Below are positions 1 through 8,750 of a stretch of 60,739 nucleotides of DNA, in pieces. The stretch comes from Acidobacteriota bacterium (GTDB lineage: Bacteria; Acidobacteriota; Terriglobia; 20CM-2-55-15): contig QHWY01000234.1 in NCBI GenBank assembly GCA_003223875.1, forward strand, positions 1-60,739. Reading direction: 5' to 3'. The first letter of the stretch is position 1, and every line of letters begins with the position of its first letter. Below the pieces are notes generated by a model. That model ran no database searches. It was not told the DNA's origin and was given only the letters and a program-made list of their open reading frames with translations. A program made the position numbers and the translations under genes.

Positions 1-2
1 TA

Positions 3-122
3 TCTCGAGTACAAGGTCACGCCGAGGATCCGAAGACGTTGGCGAAACCGTACACCTACACCCGATACTACAAGAAGCTCGATACCGAAATAATGGATGA
101 TCCGTGCGAGGATCAGCAGTAA
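3..122 (+). CDS. C-terminal end of a secreted DPKxYxxPWTV-family protein (cut by window edge)
   Basis: An open frame enters from the left edge and stops at TAA 120-122. The visible 39 residues read DPKTLAKPYTYTRYYKK, then DTEIMDDPCEDQQ. This matches the tail of the secreted family found elsewhere in the window, where members end with DPKAYTKPWTV, a segment around PDTDLLE and a lone Cys. It is therefore most likely the last part of another paralogue whose body lies outside the window. Function unknown. The call rests on this short tail only. Confidence 0.55.
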   Translation, partial: SRVQGHAEDPKTLAKPYTYTRYYKKLDTEIMDDPCEDQQ

Positions 123-184
123 GGAGCTGGACCTGTACAATTCAGTGCTATTAATAGCACCGAATAGTGGGCTATATCATAACC

Positions 185-463
185 ATGAAATTGATTGATG
201 ATATCCGGTCGGTAACTGAGCTTAAGCGGAAAACTCGGGAGATACTGGATCAAGTTCGACAGACCGGACGGCCCGTGGTACTAACGGTAAACGGCAAGGC
301 CGACGCCGTCCTAATCGACGCCAAGACCTACGAAAAACATCTTAGCGCCAGCAACATTGCGAAATTGCTGGCACCTGCTGAAGACGACGTGCGGACCGGC
401 CGCACTCGTTCCATACGTTCGTTCCTCCGCGAATTCAAGCGTGCCCAAAAAATATCGCGTTGA
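185..463 (+). CDS. Phd/YefM-type antitoxin
   Basis: About 92 residues if started at ATG 185; an in-frame GTG at 167 would add MGYIIT, but MKLIDDIRSVTELKRK is the usual beginning of this family. The N-terminal part has the Phd/YefM pattern: the strand-helix 'SVTELKRKTREILDQV', 'RPVVLTVNGKADAVLID' and a following Y. In this family the N-terminal half binds operator DNA as a dimer and the C-terminal half wraps the RelE/ParE toxin. The toxin reading frame starts within its last codons at GTG 441 but is broken, so the antitoxin is probably an orphan. Confidence 0.85.
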   Translation: MKLIDDIRSVTELKRKTREILDQVRQTGRPVVLTVNGKADAVLIDAKTYEKHLSASNIAKLLAPAEDDVRTGRTRSIRSFLREFKRAQKISR

Positions 464-653
464 GATCACCGAGTCGGCGGAAGGCGATGTCGACGAAATA
501 TGAAATCACATCGGTGCCGATTCAATTGAGAATGCGACCCGCTTCGTGATGCAACTTGAACAGAAGATCGGCTCGCTCGAGAGAGTGCCGCATCGCTGTC
601 CAGCAATACCTGAAAACAAACTGCTCGGAACCCAATACCGTCATTTGATATAG
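441..653 (+). pseudogene. Decayed RelE/ParE-type toxin
   Basis: Reading from GTG 441, which overlaps the antitoxin end in another frame, gives VPKKYRVEITESAEGDVDEI, TGA at 501-503, then NHIGADSIENATRFVMQLEQ, a stretch ending in LGTQYRHLI, and TAG at 651-653. The pattern (YRVEIT, residues around a DVDEI.NHI helix, a helix with LxxKIxSLExVPHRC, and YRHLI) is that of a RelE/ParE mRNase or gyrase toxin. The first stop falls where relatives usually have an aromatic residue, so it looks like TGG changed to TGA. The second cuts off the C-terminal strand. The gene is very probably inactive. Confidence 0.75.
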
Positions 654-764
654 CTCACACCCGAAGGACGGCTGAAGGTCATGGACTTCAGATTGGCGAA
701 GCCGCTGTTTGAGGCACACGTGGGAAAACGTTACGGATTCCCGTTCGGTTTCTGGAGACTCTGA
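654..764 (+). pseudogene. Fragment of a Ser/Thr protein kinase activation segment
   Basis: Directly after the in-frame TAG of the dead toxin, the same frame reads LTPEGRLKVMDFRLAKPL and runs to TGA 762-764. Hanks-type kinases have 'LTPEGRVKVMDFGLAKAL' at the catalytic-loop to DFG region; here DFG is DFR. Only about 20 residues match, with no upstream HRDLKP and no downstream lobes. I read it as a kinase relic joined to the toxin relic by a deletion. It overlaps the 3' end of the opposite-strand gene at 731-1006. Confidence 0.45.
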
Positions 765-1006
765 ACGAGTGCGTTCACGCTCTGGCTAAGCTGCTCGACA
801 GTTTCGATCAATGTTTTCAGTTTCGTGTCGGTGGACCGCTGCGTTTCCTGCAATTCGTTGATCTGGGTTGTAGTCTCTTTCTGCGACTCAACCAAAGTGC
901 GGCTTACGACGATTAAGTCGCGAATTCCCGTCTCGTGTTTGGCTTGCGTCTCGACCAACGCCTGAATTGAGTTCTCAATCCTCGTTAATCGTTCTTCCGG
1001 AGTCAT
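731..1006 (-). CDS. Small coiled-coil protein of unknown function
   Basis: 91 residues, beginning MTPEERLTRIENSIQALVET. Nearly the whole chain is a heptad-like helix rich in E, Q, T and L (for example TTTQINELQETQRSTDTKLK), without signal peptide or membrane segment. Such short proteins are common in Acidobacteriota and resemble chromosome-partition or adhesin stalk helices by composition only. The start is plausible: GGAAGAACGATT follows the ATG on the coding strand and a weak AACATG context precedes it. No partner gene is evident. Confidence 0.5.
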   Translation of the reverse strand: MTPEERLTRIENSIQALVETQAKHETGIRDLIVVSRTLVESQKETTTQINELQETQRSTDTKLKTLIETVEQLSQSVNALVQSLQKPNGNP

Positions 1007-1121
1007 GTTGCTAATCTAGCACATATGCTTGGTCGCGATGCAGATCTGACCACAGGTTACAAGAACGCACGAATTCTAAGGCCGCCGCGGATCTGCTGCC
1101 TGCAGTCTCCTCGCGCTGCGA

Positions 1122-3404
1122 TTAGGCGCGGCTCAGAGCGCCGGCGCCTTTCAGCGTGCTCAGTACTCGCTGGGGTGTGAGAGGAACCTCCCGGAAGCGC
1201 ACCCCCGTGGCGTCGAAAACGGCATTCGCTATTGCTGCCGGCACCGGCACGATGGACGGCTCGCCCGCACCCAGTGCTTCCATCTCCGGCCGATTGATCA
1301 GCACGCTTTCAATTGCAGGGATCTCCTGGAAAGTCAGAATTGGGTAGCTCTTCCAGTCCAGGCTCTTCACGCTGATGGCATCGAACTGAACTTCCTCCAG
1401 CAACGTTCGGCTCACTCCCTGAATGACGTTCCCATCAATCTGCATTCTTACACCATCGGGATTGACGATCCGTCCGCAATCGTGCGCGACGGTGATGCGC
1501 TTGACCGCAACCTTGCCCGTCGGTTTGTCCACTTCAACTTCAGCGACGACGGCAACCATGGCGCCGGCGCGGTCGGTAATCGCAACGCCTCGGCCAAGAA
1601 GCTTCGGGCCGGCAGACGCCGGCGCGGGCGAAGGACGGTCCTTCCACCCGGCCTTTTGAGCTGCCGCCACGAGGACTTCCCTCAGCCGCTTGTTCTCACC
1701 GATGTATCGCAGCCGGAACTGGACCGCATCGATGCCCAAAGCCGAAGCCACTTCGTCGATGAAGCCTTCGCTGGCAAAGCAGCGTGCGGGCTGTCCCGGC
1801 GAGCGCAGGTTGCAGGTCCGGAGCGGAATCGGCCCCGCCGTCTGCCACGGCAGGTTTTGAGCGGCGATCTTTTGGTTCTCGAACTGATACACTTCGCCAG
1901 CCGAAGTAGCTCCGTTGGGGAACCCTGGGTCCGTCGGCTTGAGCCCCACTTGCCGGGAGGCAAGCAGGACACCCCTCGCGTCGGTCCACGGGAAGCTGCG
2001 GTCCAAGTAATCCCAGGCGATAACTTTGCCCTGAGTATCCACCCCGGCTCGAACCGAGATGAGATGCGGTGGGCCTTTGGGGGACCAGCCGTGCTCATCT
2101 TCCCGCATCCATTGAACGCGGACGGGCCTCCCGACGGCTCGGGACATCAGCGCCGCATCCTCCGGCACGTCGTCGGGCTCCAGGCGCCCGTAGCAGCCGG
2201 CAGCCTCCTTATGGATGACGCGAACATTCTTTTTGGGAATCCCCAAAAGAGTCGCCAGCTTGTCTCGCGTCATAAACGGTGCTTGCGTGCCGGTCCAGAT
2301 GGTGGCTCGGTCGGCAAGCACATCCGCCACGGCACAAGAGGGGCCGAGCATGCCGTGCAACTGGAAAGGCCAGCGGTACGTAGCTTGAAAAGTCCTCGTC
2401 GCGCGAGAGAGCGCTTCTTCCACGTTGCCCTTCTTCACCGGGTTCATGTCGATGACGCTCTTGGTATTTTTGAGGTAAGCATCCAGCTCATCTTTATTGG
2501 CGGGAAGCTTTTCGGCCGGAGGCGACCAAGTGACTTTCAATGCCCGGGCCGCCTGGATCGCGGCCCATTCGGTCTCCGCCACCACGCCGAGAAAGTTTTC
2601 CTGCTGCACTAGCTTGACCACGCCGGAAATGTGCCGGATGGAGCTTTCGTCAATGCTTGCGGGTTTGGAGTTCACCACGGGCGGGCGAACCACGCGGCCG
2701 TGAAGCATGCCGGGTACACGCACGTCCTGGATATAGGTGTACTCTCCAGTGAATTTAGGCGGCAGGTCGATGCGCGGCACGGAAGTGCCCACGATTTTGT
2801 AATCTTTCGGGTCCTTCGCGCGCGCTTCGGGAGCGACTTTCATATCCCAGCCTTCGCCCGTAGCGGTGATTTTCAGGTTGAAGCGCTTGCCGCCGATGAG
2901 CTCGCCGTAAGAGACTTTCTTGCCTTCGTTCCCGGTGACACTCACTACGCCATCGCGGACGGTCAGCCGCTCCCCAGGAACCTCTAGGCGAGCTGCGGCC
3001 AACTTCAGAAGCTGCTGGCGGGCCGCGGCAGCGGCCTGTCGTAACTGTGGTCCGGCTCGCTCGAGAGTCCGGCTGGCCACCGTCATACCCTGGTCAACCG
3101 ACTTGGCGGTGTCGCCCCAATCCATTTGGATCTTCTGAAATGGCACATCCAGCTCGTCGGCCACAATCTGGGCCAGGGCGGTCTCGATGCCGGTGCCGAG
3201 CTCGACCTTGCTGGTGAAGACCGTGACACCTCCGTTCGGCGCTACTGCGAGCCAGGAATCGAGCTGTGTCGCCTCAGGCTCAACGCCGGTCAGATCTGAC
3301 GATTGAGCCAGGAGCCGGGACACGGGTCCCGAAAAGCTGAAGCTGACAACCAGCCCGCCGGTGGTTTTAAGAAATCCTCTGCGGGAAACCTCTCGTGCTG
3401 CCAT
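1122..3404 (-). CDS. Molybdopterin-binding large subunit of a xanthine-dehydrogenase-family oxidoreductase (IorB-like)
   Basis: 760 residues. The N-terminus has a twin-arginine leader (SRRGFLKTTGG, about residues 6-16) followed by a hydrophobic stretch, so the enzyme is exported folded, probably by Tat with its small subunit. The architecture is that of isoquinoline 1-oxidoreductase beta / aldehyde dehydrogenase large subunits: an N-terminal domain with 'TSKVELGTGIETALAQIVAD', a central 'TGTQAPFMTRD' segment, and the C-terminal 'GAGEPS' with the presumed catalytic Glu near residue 715. A strong Shine-Dalgarno (AGGAGGTGTAAC) precedes ATG 3404. It follows the 2Fe-2S subunit by 22 bp and is surely co-transcribed. 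Substrate unknown. Confidence 0.9.
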   Translation of the reverse strand: MAAREVSRRGFLKTTGGLVVSFSFSGPVSRLLAQSSDLTGVEPEATQLDSWLAVAPNGGVTVFTSKVELGTGIETALAQIVADELDVPFQKIQMDWGDTAKSVDQGMTVASRTLERAGPQLRQAAAAARQQLLKLAAARLEVPGERLTVRDGVVSVTGNEGKKVSYGELIGGKRFNLKITATGEGWDMKVAPEARAKDPKDYKIVGTSVPRIDLPPKFTGEYTYIQDVRVPGMLHGRVVRPPVVNSKPASIDESSIRHISGVVKLVQQENFLGVVAETEWAAIQAARALKVTWSPPAEKLPANKDELDAYLKNTKSVIDMNPVKKGNVEEALSRATRTFQATYRWPFQLHGMLGPSCAVADVLADRATIWTGTQAPFMTRDKLATLLGIPKKNVRVIHKEAAGCYGRLEPDDVPEDAALMSRAVGRPVRVQWMREDEHGWSPKGPPHLISVRAGVDTQGKVIAWDYLDRSFPWTDARGVLLASRQVGLKPTDPGFPNGATSAGEVYQFENQKIAAQNLPWQTAGPIPLRTCNLRSPGQPARCFASEGFIDEVASALGIDAVQFRLRYIGENKRLREVLVAAAQKAGWKDRPSPAPASAGPKLLGRGVAITDRAGAMVAVVAEVEVDKPTGKVAVKRITVAHDCGRIVNPDGVRMQIDGNVIQGVSRTLLEEVQFDAISVKSLDWKSYPILTFQEIPAIESVLINRPEMEALGAGEPSIVPVPAAIANAVFDATGVRFREVPLTPQRVLSTLKGAGALSRA

Positions 3405-3426
3405 GTTACACCTCCTGATTCGGCTC

Positions 3427-3882
3427 TCAAACTGTAGCCCGTTGGATGGCCCGGAGAACCCGCAGGTGGCTTCCGCAACGGCACAGGATACCGTCCAGAG
3501 CCCGCCGGATCTCGGCCTCCGTCGGATGAGGGTTTTTGTCGAGGAGCGCCTTGGTATTCATAATCATGCCGTTCATGCAGTAGCCGCACTGCGCCGCTTG
3601 CTCATCAATGAACGCCTTCTGGAGCCGGTGAGGACGGGCCACGCTGCCCAAACCCTCGAGCGTCGTAATGTTCCGGTTTTGTGCATTGCTCACCGCCATG
3701 CTGCATGAGCGCACCGCATTGCCGTCCACGATCACCGTACAACAGCCGCATTGCGAAAGACCGCATCCAAACTTCGGCCCATTCAACCCCAGCTCGTCGC
3801 GCAACACATACAGCAGCGGAGTGCTGGGGTCTGTATCAACGACCCGCGACCTTCCATTCACTTTCAGCGAGATTCGCGCCAT
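3427..3882 (-). CDS. 2Fe-2S small subunit of the molybdenum hydroxylase (IorA/CoxS-like)
   Basis: 151 residues with two 2Fe-2S sites: the plant-type ferredoxin loop GCGLSQCGCC followed by a Cys in VRSC, and the all-helical C-terminal site QCGYC...ILCRCGSH. This is the normal length and order for the electron-transfer subunit that passes electrons from the Mo centre to an external acceptor. It has no signal peptide of its own and probably travels out with the Tat-bearing large subunit encoded downstream. ATG 3882 is preceded by GGAAGGGAAC. No FAD subunit gene is next to it, which fits the two-subunit IorAB type. Confidence 0.92.
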   Translation of the reverse strand: MARISLKVNGRSRVVDTDPSTPLLYVLRDELGLNGPKFGCGLSQCGCCTVIVDGNAVRSCSMAVSNAQNRNITTLEGLGSVARPHRLQKAFIDEQAAQCGYCMNGMIMNTKALLDKNPHPTEAEIRRALDGILCRCGSHLRVLRAIQRATV

Positions 3883-4127
3883 AACAAGTTCCCTTCCTCA
3901 ACGGACGCGGCAGAACAATCGAGCCCGTTGGTTAAAATTCAGAATCTTCACTTCTCATTTCTGGGTTTATCCGCCGGCTCCCAACATACACCCAGCCTTC
4001 CCGAAGCGGAAGTATTTCGGTTGCCCGCTCTGTTTCGTTTGATCTCGTAGCGTGCAACAAGGGAAGATCTACCGGTGCAATCAGATGTATCCCGCACACC
4101 GACCGCCGCATGGTCAAAGGCATGCCC

Positions 4128-6236
4128 TCAAGCGTGCAGCTTCAGGTCGCGGATCGTTTCTTCGAGAACGGCGAAGTCCGCCGTGGATGCCGGCAAGCGT
4201 CCGTACTTCGATTTCTCGAATACCGCAAGGGCTTTCGCGAGGATCGATCGCCGCGCGGGATCCGGTAGACCGAAGGTCCATTCCCGCCACGTTTGCGTGG
4301 GCGCCCGCTTGGCGGCACGGGCTTCGGCCAATCGGGTTGCTCTGTAGAAGAGTTCTTCTACGACGTCTTGGTGAACCACGATGCGCCCGCGGCGAAGGCG
4401 CCAAATCTCGACCTGTGTCTTTAACATTTGGCGATACTTGAGCATCAGTCCCATGGCGGCGAGAACCGTAATAACAACCCAGAACGACGTAGTCTCTATG
4501 AGCTCGCGAAGATGATCGCCAACGCGCTCGGAGAACATCTGGCCCTCGATGATCCACTTTTCGGATTTGGCGCGAATCGCAGATTGTGCCGATTGGACGC
4601 GGTCCTGTGCGCTGCGAAACAATTGAAGTTGAGAGCCGGTGTCATAGACAATGACGTAGGAATTCCAAAACAGTGTGATGGCATCGATGTAGTGCGACAG
4701 TTGCAACGCCAGGCTCATCTCGCGGTGATTCGGATCCGGCGGCGTGGGATCGAACTCCGTCCATCCGCGGCCTGGCACGTACACCTCGACCCAGCTATGC
4801 GCGTCGGATTCGCGAACGATGTAATCGCCACCGACGGGATTGTATTCACCCATTAAGAAACCATTGATCAACCGCGTCGGAATCCCCACCGTGCGCAAAA
4901 GGATCGCCATCGCTGAAGCAAAATATTCGCAGTGTCCCGTCTTCGCACTGAACAAGAACGTGGTGACCGGCTGAGGTCCAGGTGTCCAGTAGAGATCGAG
5001 CGTGTACTTATAGTTCCGCTTTAAATACGCCTCAACGAGTGACGCTTTGTCGAACGTTGAGGATCCTTTGGAAGTGATATTGCGGGCGAGATCGGCTATG
5101 CGCGGATCGAGATCCCGCGGGAGTTGAAGATATCGCGCACCAATACTGGGTGGAATTGGTTCCTCCGTCGAAGGATCTGAACGTTTCTTCTCAGCCTTGT
5201 GTTTCGGGATCTCCGACAGGACTTCGTACTGCGTCCGGCTAACGGAAGGCACTCGCAGGTAAATCGAGTCGTCACTGTCATACTCCACCGCTTGTAATCG
5301 TCCAGACACGGATCGCACTTGGTATGGGCCAAATAGGACATTGGTTGCGAGGGGTTCCAAGAGTAATTGGTAATGGGCCACATCTCCCTGGTGCTGGATG
5401 GGGCTAAGCCAGAATTCCTCTTCCAGTGACGGCCTCAGCACACGGCGCTTGCGATCAGTTCTGGACCAGTTGTGACCATCGAACCGATCAAGCGCAACGC
5501 CACGCCACTTTAAAACCGCGAAGGGAATTCCACTCATTTGCCGCGCATGCATAACGACGGCCGAACTGAGCTTGACCTGGCCGATTTCGCCCAATTGCAC
5601 GGAATCAGCAAATCCCGATATCAACAGGGACTGCGTTGCCGCGCGCGTGAAATAGCCGGTGCCTACACGAGGGATTACGAAAAAGAGACCCACGCCGGTC
5701 ACGACGATCCACGCCGCCGCCCAAAGACTCATACCCCCGAGCGGTACGGCGATGCGTTCCTCTGTGACTGCGCGGTCTCGCCCAGCGCGATGCATATCGA
5801 AGCTCATCAGAGTAGAGATCAGCGCTACCAGGAACAAAAACAGCATCACCACAAACGAAATATCGATGGTGAGTGCCGACGCGGCCAGAATCTGCAGGAA
5901 CGAAAGAACGATCAGATACAGATAATCCCGATCCGCCTTTTTTTGGTAAAGCTTCGCAACCTGCAGGAACAAGACCAGGTGAATCGATGCCGGAATGAAG
6001 GACGCCGACAGCACCATCATGTCGAAAAGGAAGAACACGACATAGACGCATGACAGAATGAATGCGCCGCGCGCCGAAAGCGGCTCGGGTAAACCCTTCA
6101 GCGCGCGATAAACGCTTACCGAGAGACCCATCGCGTAGATGACAATTGCCGGTGTATCTAAACGGCCTGTCAACGCGAGCGCCGCAAAGGCGCTGATCAT
6201 GAGCGCGTGACACGATATTTGGAAATACCGTTGCAT
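4128..6236 (-). CDS. TgpA-like membrane transglutaminase (DUF3488-transglutaminase)
   Basis: 702 residues. About five or six hydrophobic segments fill residues 10-190, a periplasmic part follows, and the transglutaminase core has Cys436 in GHCEYFASAMAILLRTVG, His480 in DAHSWVEVY and Asp496 in GWTEFDPTPP, a complete papain-like triad. One more membrane helix (about 575-595, FWVVITVLAAMGLML) precedes a cytoplasmic C-terminal tail. This is the layout of Pseudomonas TgpA. It is the last gene of the MoxR-DUF58-TgpA set, starting 6 bp after the DUF58 stop, so it is translationally coupled. The in vivo substrate is unknown. Confidence 0.9.
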   Translation of the reverse strand: MQRYFQISCHALMISAFAALALTGRLDTPAIVIYAMGLSVSVYRALKGLPEPLSARGAFILSCVYVVFFLFDMMVLSASFIPASIHLVLFLQVAKLYQKKADRDYLYLIVLSFLQILAASALTIDISFVVMLFLFLVALISTLMSFDMHRAGRDRAVTEERIAVPLGGMSLWAAAWIVVTGVGLFFVIPRVGTGYFTRAATQSLLISGFADSVQLGEIGQVKLSSAVVMHARQMSGIPFAVLKWRGVALDRFDGHNWSRTDRKRRVLRPSLEEEFWLSPIQHQGDVAHYQLLLEPLATNVLFGPYQVRSVSGRLQAVEYDSDDSIYLRVPSVSRTQYEVLSEIPKHKAEKKRSDPSTEEPIPPSIGARYLQLPRDLDPRIADLARNITSKGSSTFDKASLVEAYLKRNYKYTLDLYWTPGPQPVTTFLFSAKTGHCEYFASAMAILLRTVGIPTRLINGFLMGEYNPVGGDYIVRESDAHSWVEVYVPGRGWTEFDPTPPDPNHREMSLALQLSHYIDAITLFWNSYVIVYDTGSQLQLFRSAQDRVQSAQSAIRAKSEKWIIEGQMFSERVGDHLRELIETTSFWVVITVLAAMGLMLKYRQMLKTQVEIWRLRRGRIVVHQDVVEELFYRATRLAEARAAKRAPTQTWREWTFGLPDPARRSILAKALAVFEKSKYGRLPASTADFAVLEETIRDLKLHA

Positions 6237-6242
6237 TTTCCG

Positions 6243-7409
6243 TCAGTTCCTTAGCGACAGAGCAATAGCGCCGTCGGCTGCGCCCAGGCCCGGAGAATCT
6301 GCGGCAGACGATGATTGAACAAGCGCAAGGTATTCGAAAATCGAATCGAGTACCGACGAAGTGTTTCCATAGCTACTCTGCCAATCGTCGGATACAAGCG
6401 CCACGTCGACTCCATTCTGAACAAAATGGTACGCAAGTGATGCGGTGTACGAGACCAGTTGTTCAAACTTTTCGATATCACCGGGATGACCAAAGCGATC
6501 GAAGGCAAGCACTATTCGCTGATTCTCTTCAGCCGCGTATTCACGGGTCTTCAAGACCGATGTCTTTGCCGACGCCTTCCAATGCACGTGCCGCGCGGTA
6601 TCGGATGGAATGTAGTCGCGGATCATGTAGATGTCGTGGCCGAATCCTCGCTCGAATCGGTGATTCGATCCATGAACGTCCCGGACAGAAAGATTTATCT
6701 GCTCTTGCGGAATGATCTCCGGGTAACAGATACACTCCGCTCCAACGGCATAGCTGAGATCCTTGACAAAGAAGCCAAACGGATACCGTGTAGATACCTT
6801 CAACTTACTAAGCGTGTGCCGCCCACGTTTGGTAAGCATCGCCTGTCCGGTATCCGATGTGCTCTTCTGCGGCCGTACTAGCGGAACATAGAAATCCGAA
6901 CAGCGAAAGGCGCTTTCATCCATTGTTCCAATGTGCAGTGAAAATGTCGGAAATACGCGCTTCCGGTTGTGCACTTGCAGCGAAACAGGAAATGGCTCGC
7001 GTGCAAAACAATGCGACGGAATTCTCATGCTCATCTCGAGCGATCGAAAATTCAGCGCGGACAGGGTTCCCGATAGAACCAGCACCGCCAGCAAAGCCGA
7101 CAAGATCATATATAAGAGGTTGTTGGCCGTGTTGACTGACGAAAACACAACGACGGTGACTGCCCCGAAATACAACCAGCCTTCACGCGTGACGTGGTAA
7201 TGCGTTAAAAATGGCAGCCATCGCCAATCGACACCTGCCGCTAGCCGCGGCACGAATTTCCAAGCAACCCATGCGGAGATCGCAAGCGCGATGAATGCGG
7301 AAATCGCAGATGGCAACATCCGCCCGTTTTGAGTCGCGGTGGAGGAATAGAGCGCAGCCATCAGGGCAATCGCCAAAAGGCCAACCGACGTGCTGAAGTT
7401 TTTCCACAT
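6243..7409 (-). CDS. DUF58 protein
   Basis: 388 residues. Two or three N-terminal membrane helices (about residues 8-50 and 70-115) are followed by a domain carrying the DUF58 signature 'RDYIPSDTARHVHWKASAKT' and a vWA-like fold around 'RIVLAFDRFG'. DUF58 proteins are nearly always encoded with MoxR AAA ATPases and transglutaminase membrane proteins, as here, and are thought to be the client or adaptor of the MoxR chaperone. The gene starts at ATG 7409, about 30 bp from the edge of the repeat block at 7438-7551 that separates it from moxR; the Shine-Dalgarno is weak. Confidence 0.88.
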   Translation of the reverse strand: MWKNFSTSVGLLAIALMAALYSSTATQNGRMLPSAISAFIALAISAWVAWKFVPRLAAGVDWRWLPFLTHYHVTREGWLYFGAVTVVVFSSVNTANNLLYMILSALLAVLVLSGTLSALNFRSLEMSMRIPSHCFAREPFPVSLQVHNRKRVFPTFSLHIGTMDESAFRCSDFYVPLVRPQKSTSDTGQAMLTKRGRHTLSKLKVSTRYPFGFFVKDLSYAVGAECICYPEIIPQEQINLSVRDVHGSNHRFERGFGHDIYMIRDYIPSDTARHVHWKASAKTSVLKTREYAAEENQRIVLAFDRFGHPGDIEKFEQLVSYTASLAYHFVQNGVDVALVSDDWQSSYGNTSSVLDSIFEYLALVQSSSAADSPGLGAADGAIALSLRN

Positions 7410-7437
7410 GGGTGACGTCTCTGCTGTTGCCGCAACT

Positions 7438-7551
7438 CCCCTCCTAAGTCAGGAGGGGTGGCTTCGCGAACGAAGTGAGCGAAGACGGGGTGGTTCTCAT
7501 GGGAACCACCCCGCCTCGCTTCGCTCGGCACCCCTCCTAACTTAGGAGGGG
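7438..7551. repeat. Composite palindromic repeat between moxR and DUF58 genes
   Basis: The block is bounded by two copies of a 21-bp palindrome, CCCCTCCTAA-G/C-T(T/C)AGGAGGGG, at 7438-7458 and 7531-7551. Between them lies a hairpin with arms GGGGTGGTTC and GAACCACCCC. Related blocks are at 53538-53703 and 57119-57266. The block lies inside the MoxR operon without an obvious terminator T-run. Confidence 0.85.
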
Positions 7552-7556
7552 AATCG

Positions 7557-8504
7557 TCAGGCAGGAACAGGAACTTGATCAACGATCTCCGCAAGAACTC
7601 TCTTCGCCCCAGTCCGGAGGCGCGCGCCCGAGCGAGCCAAAACGAGCCGATGCTCGAAAATCGGATGCGCTAACTTCTTAACGTCGTCAGGTAGTGCGAA
7701 ACTGCGGCCATCGATCATGGCCAGCGCCTGAGTCGCGCGAAACAAAGCCGCGGTGCCGCGCGGGCTGATGCCAAGCTCGATTTCCGGATGCTCTCGGGTG
7801 CGATTCACGATGTGGATCATGTAATCGACAATGGAGTCGTCGATGTGGACCTTCCGGCTTTGCTCCTGAAGCAACACGACCTCGGTTGGATCCAGCACGG
7901 TCTCAGCCGCGTAGTGATGATTCCCGTTTGAAAAGCGTTTGAGGATTTCTTTTTCGGCAGCGGGATCCGGATATCCGACCTCGATGCGCATCAGGAACCG
8001 GTCCAGCTGGGATTCCGGAAGCGGGTAAGTTCCGTGATGCTCGATCGGGTTCTGCGTTGCTAAAACCATAAACGGCCGAGGAAGCGCGTAGGTAACGTTC
8101 TCAATGGTCACCTGATTCTCATTCATCGCTTCAAGCAGGGCGCTTTGCGTCTTCGGCGTCGTTCGATTGATTTCATCAGCCAAAATAATATTGGCGAAGA
8201 TCGGGCCGGACTTGAATTCGAATTCGTTGAGTTTCGGATTGTAGACCGAAACACCCAAAACGTCGGACGGCAGCAAATCGCTGGTGAATTGGATGCGGTG
8301 GAATTTGCACGCCAAACACCGAGCGAGCGCATGTCCCAAAGTTGTTTTTCCAACACCGGGGACGTCTTCGATGAGAAGATGCCCCTCCGCAAGCAGCGCA
8401 AGGATGGCGAGTTCGATGGTCTCCTTTTTCCCTTTTACGGTCTTTCCGACGGCATCACGTAGTGCGGAAATCTTTTCCTTGGCCGGTGTGTCAATTGCCT
8501 TCAT
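7557..8504 (-). CDS. MoxR-family AAA+ ATPase
   Basis: 315 residues from ATG 8504 (MKAIDTPAKEKISALRDAVG), preceded by GCGAAGGTC. The open frame continues upstream to 8615 but that extension has no similarity to MoxR and holds Cys-rich shadow sequence. Visible motifs: Walker A EDVPGVGKTT, Walker B IILADEINRT, the sensor-1 stretch MVLATQNP and the MoxR-typical PLPESQLDRFLMRI. These ATPases act as chaperones that insert cofactors or assemble complexes, together with the DUF58 and transglutaminase proteins encoded downstream. First gene of that unit. Confidence 0.92.
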   Translation of the reverse strand: MKAIDTPAKEKISALRDAVGKTVKGKKETIELAILALLAEGHLLIEDVPGVGKTTLGHALARCLACKFHRIQFTSDLLPSDVLGVSVYNPKLNEFEFKSGPIFANIILADEINRTTPKTQSALLEAMNENQVTIENVTYALPRPFMVLATQNPIEHHGTYPLPESQLDRFLMRIEVGYPDPAAEKEILKRFSNGNHHYAAETVLDPTEVVLLQEQSRKVHIDDSIVDYMIHIVNRTREHPEIELGISPRGTAALFRATQALAMIDGRSFALPDDVKKLAHPIFEHRLVLARSGARLRTGAKRVLAEIVDQVPVPA

Positions 8505-8703
8505 GACCTTCGCCGATTCTAGCACACAGACAATTTGTGGCTTTGACGTCGCGAACCAGTCGCGGGAGCGATACTGTTGTTGGGAAATCATTCTGTTGCA
8601 CGCGCAACTCTTCAAGATCTCCTGCCTAAAATCAACGATCTAGAAGACCATGAGGCCATCCGTTGGTCCAATGGTTTTCCGACCCTCACTTCAAACCATG
8701 ACC

Positions 8704-8720
8704 ATCTCCTAGTAGGAGAT
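8704..8720. repeat. 17-bp palindrome upstream of the DedA gene
   Basis: ATCTCCTA-G-TAGGAGAT is a perfect 8-bp inverted repeat with a one-base centre, in the 246-bp gap between divergent moxR and dedA. It resembles the CCTCCTAA/TTAGGAGG palindromes scattered elsewhere, or could be an operator. It lies 30 bp before the DedA start. Confidence 0.5.
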
Positions 8721-8750
8721 TTGCGCTTCTTCTGCCAGACTTGACGGGAG

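Noticed and set aside
1482..2612. Long plus-strand frame opposite the molybdenum hydroxylase gene
   Set aside because: Antisense shadow of a gene with strong family motifs; its own translation is Arg/His/Pro-rich without motifs.
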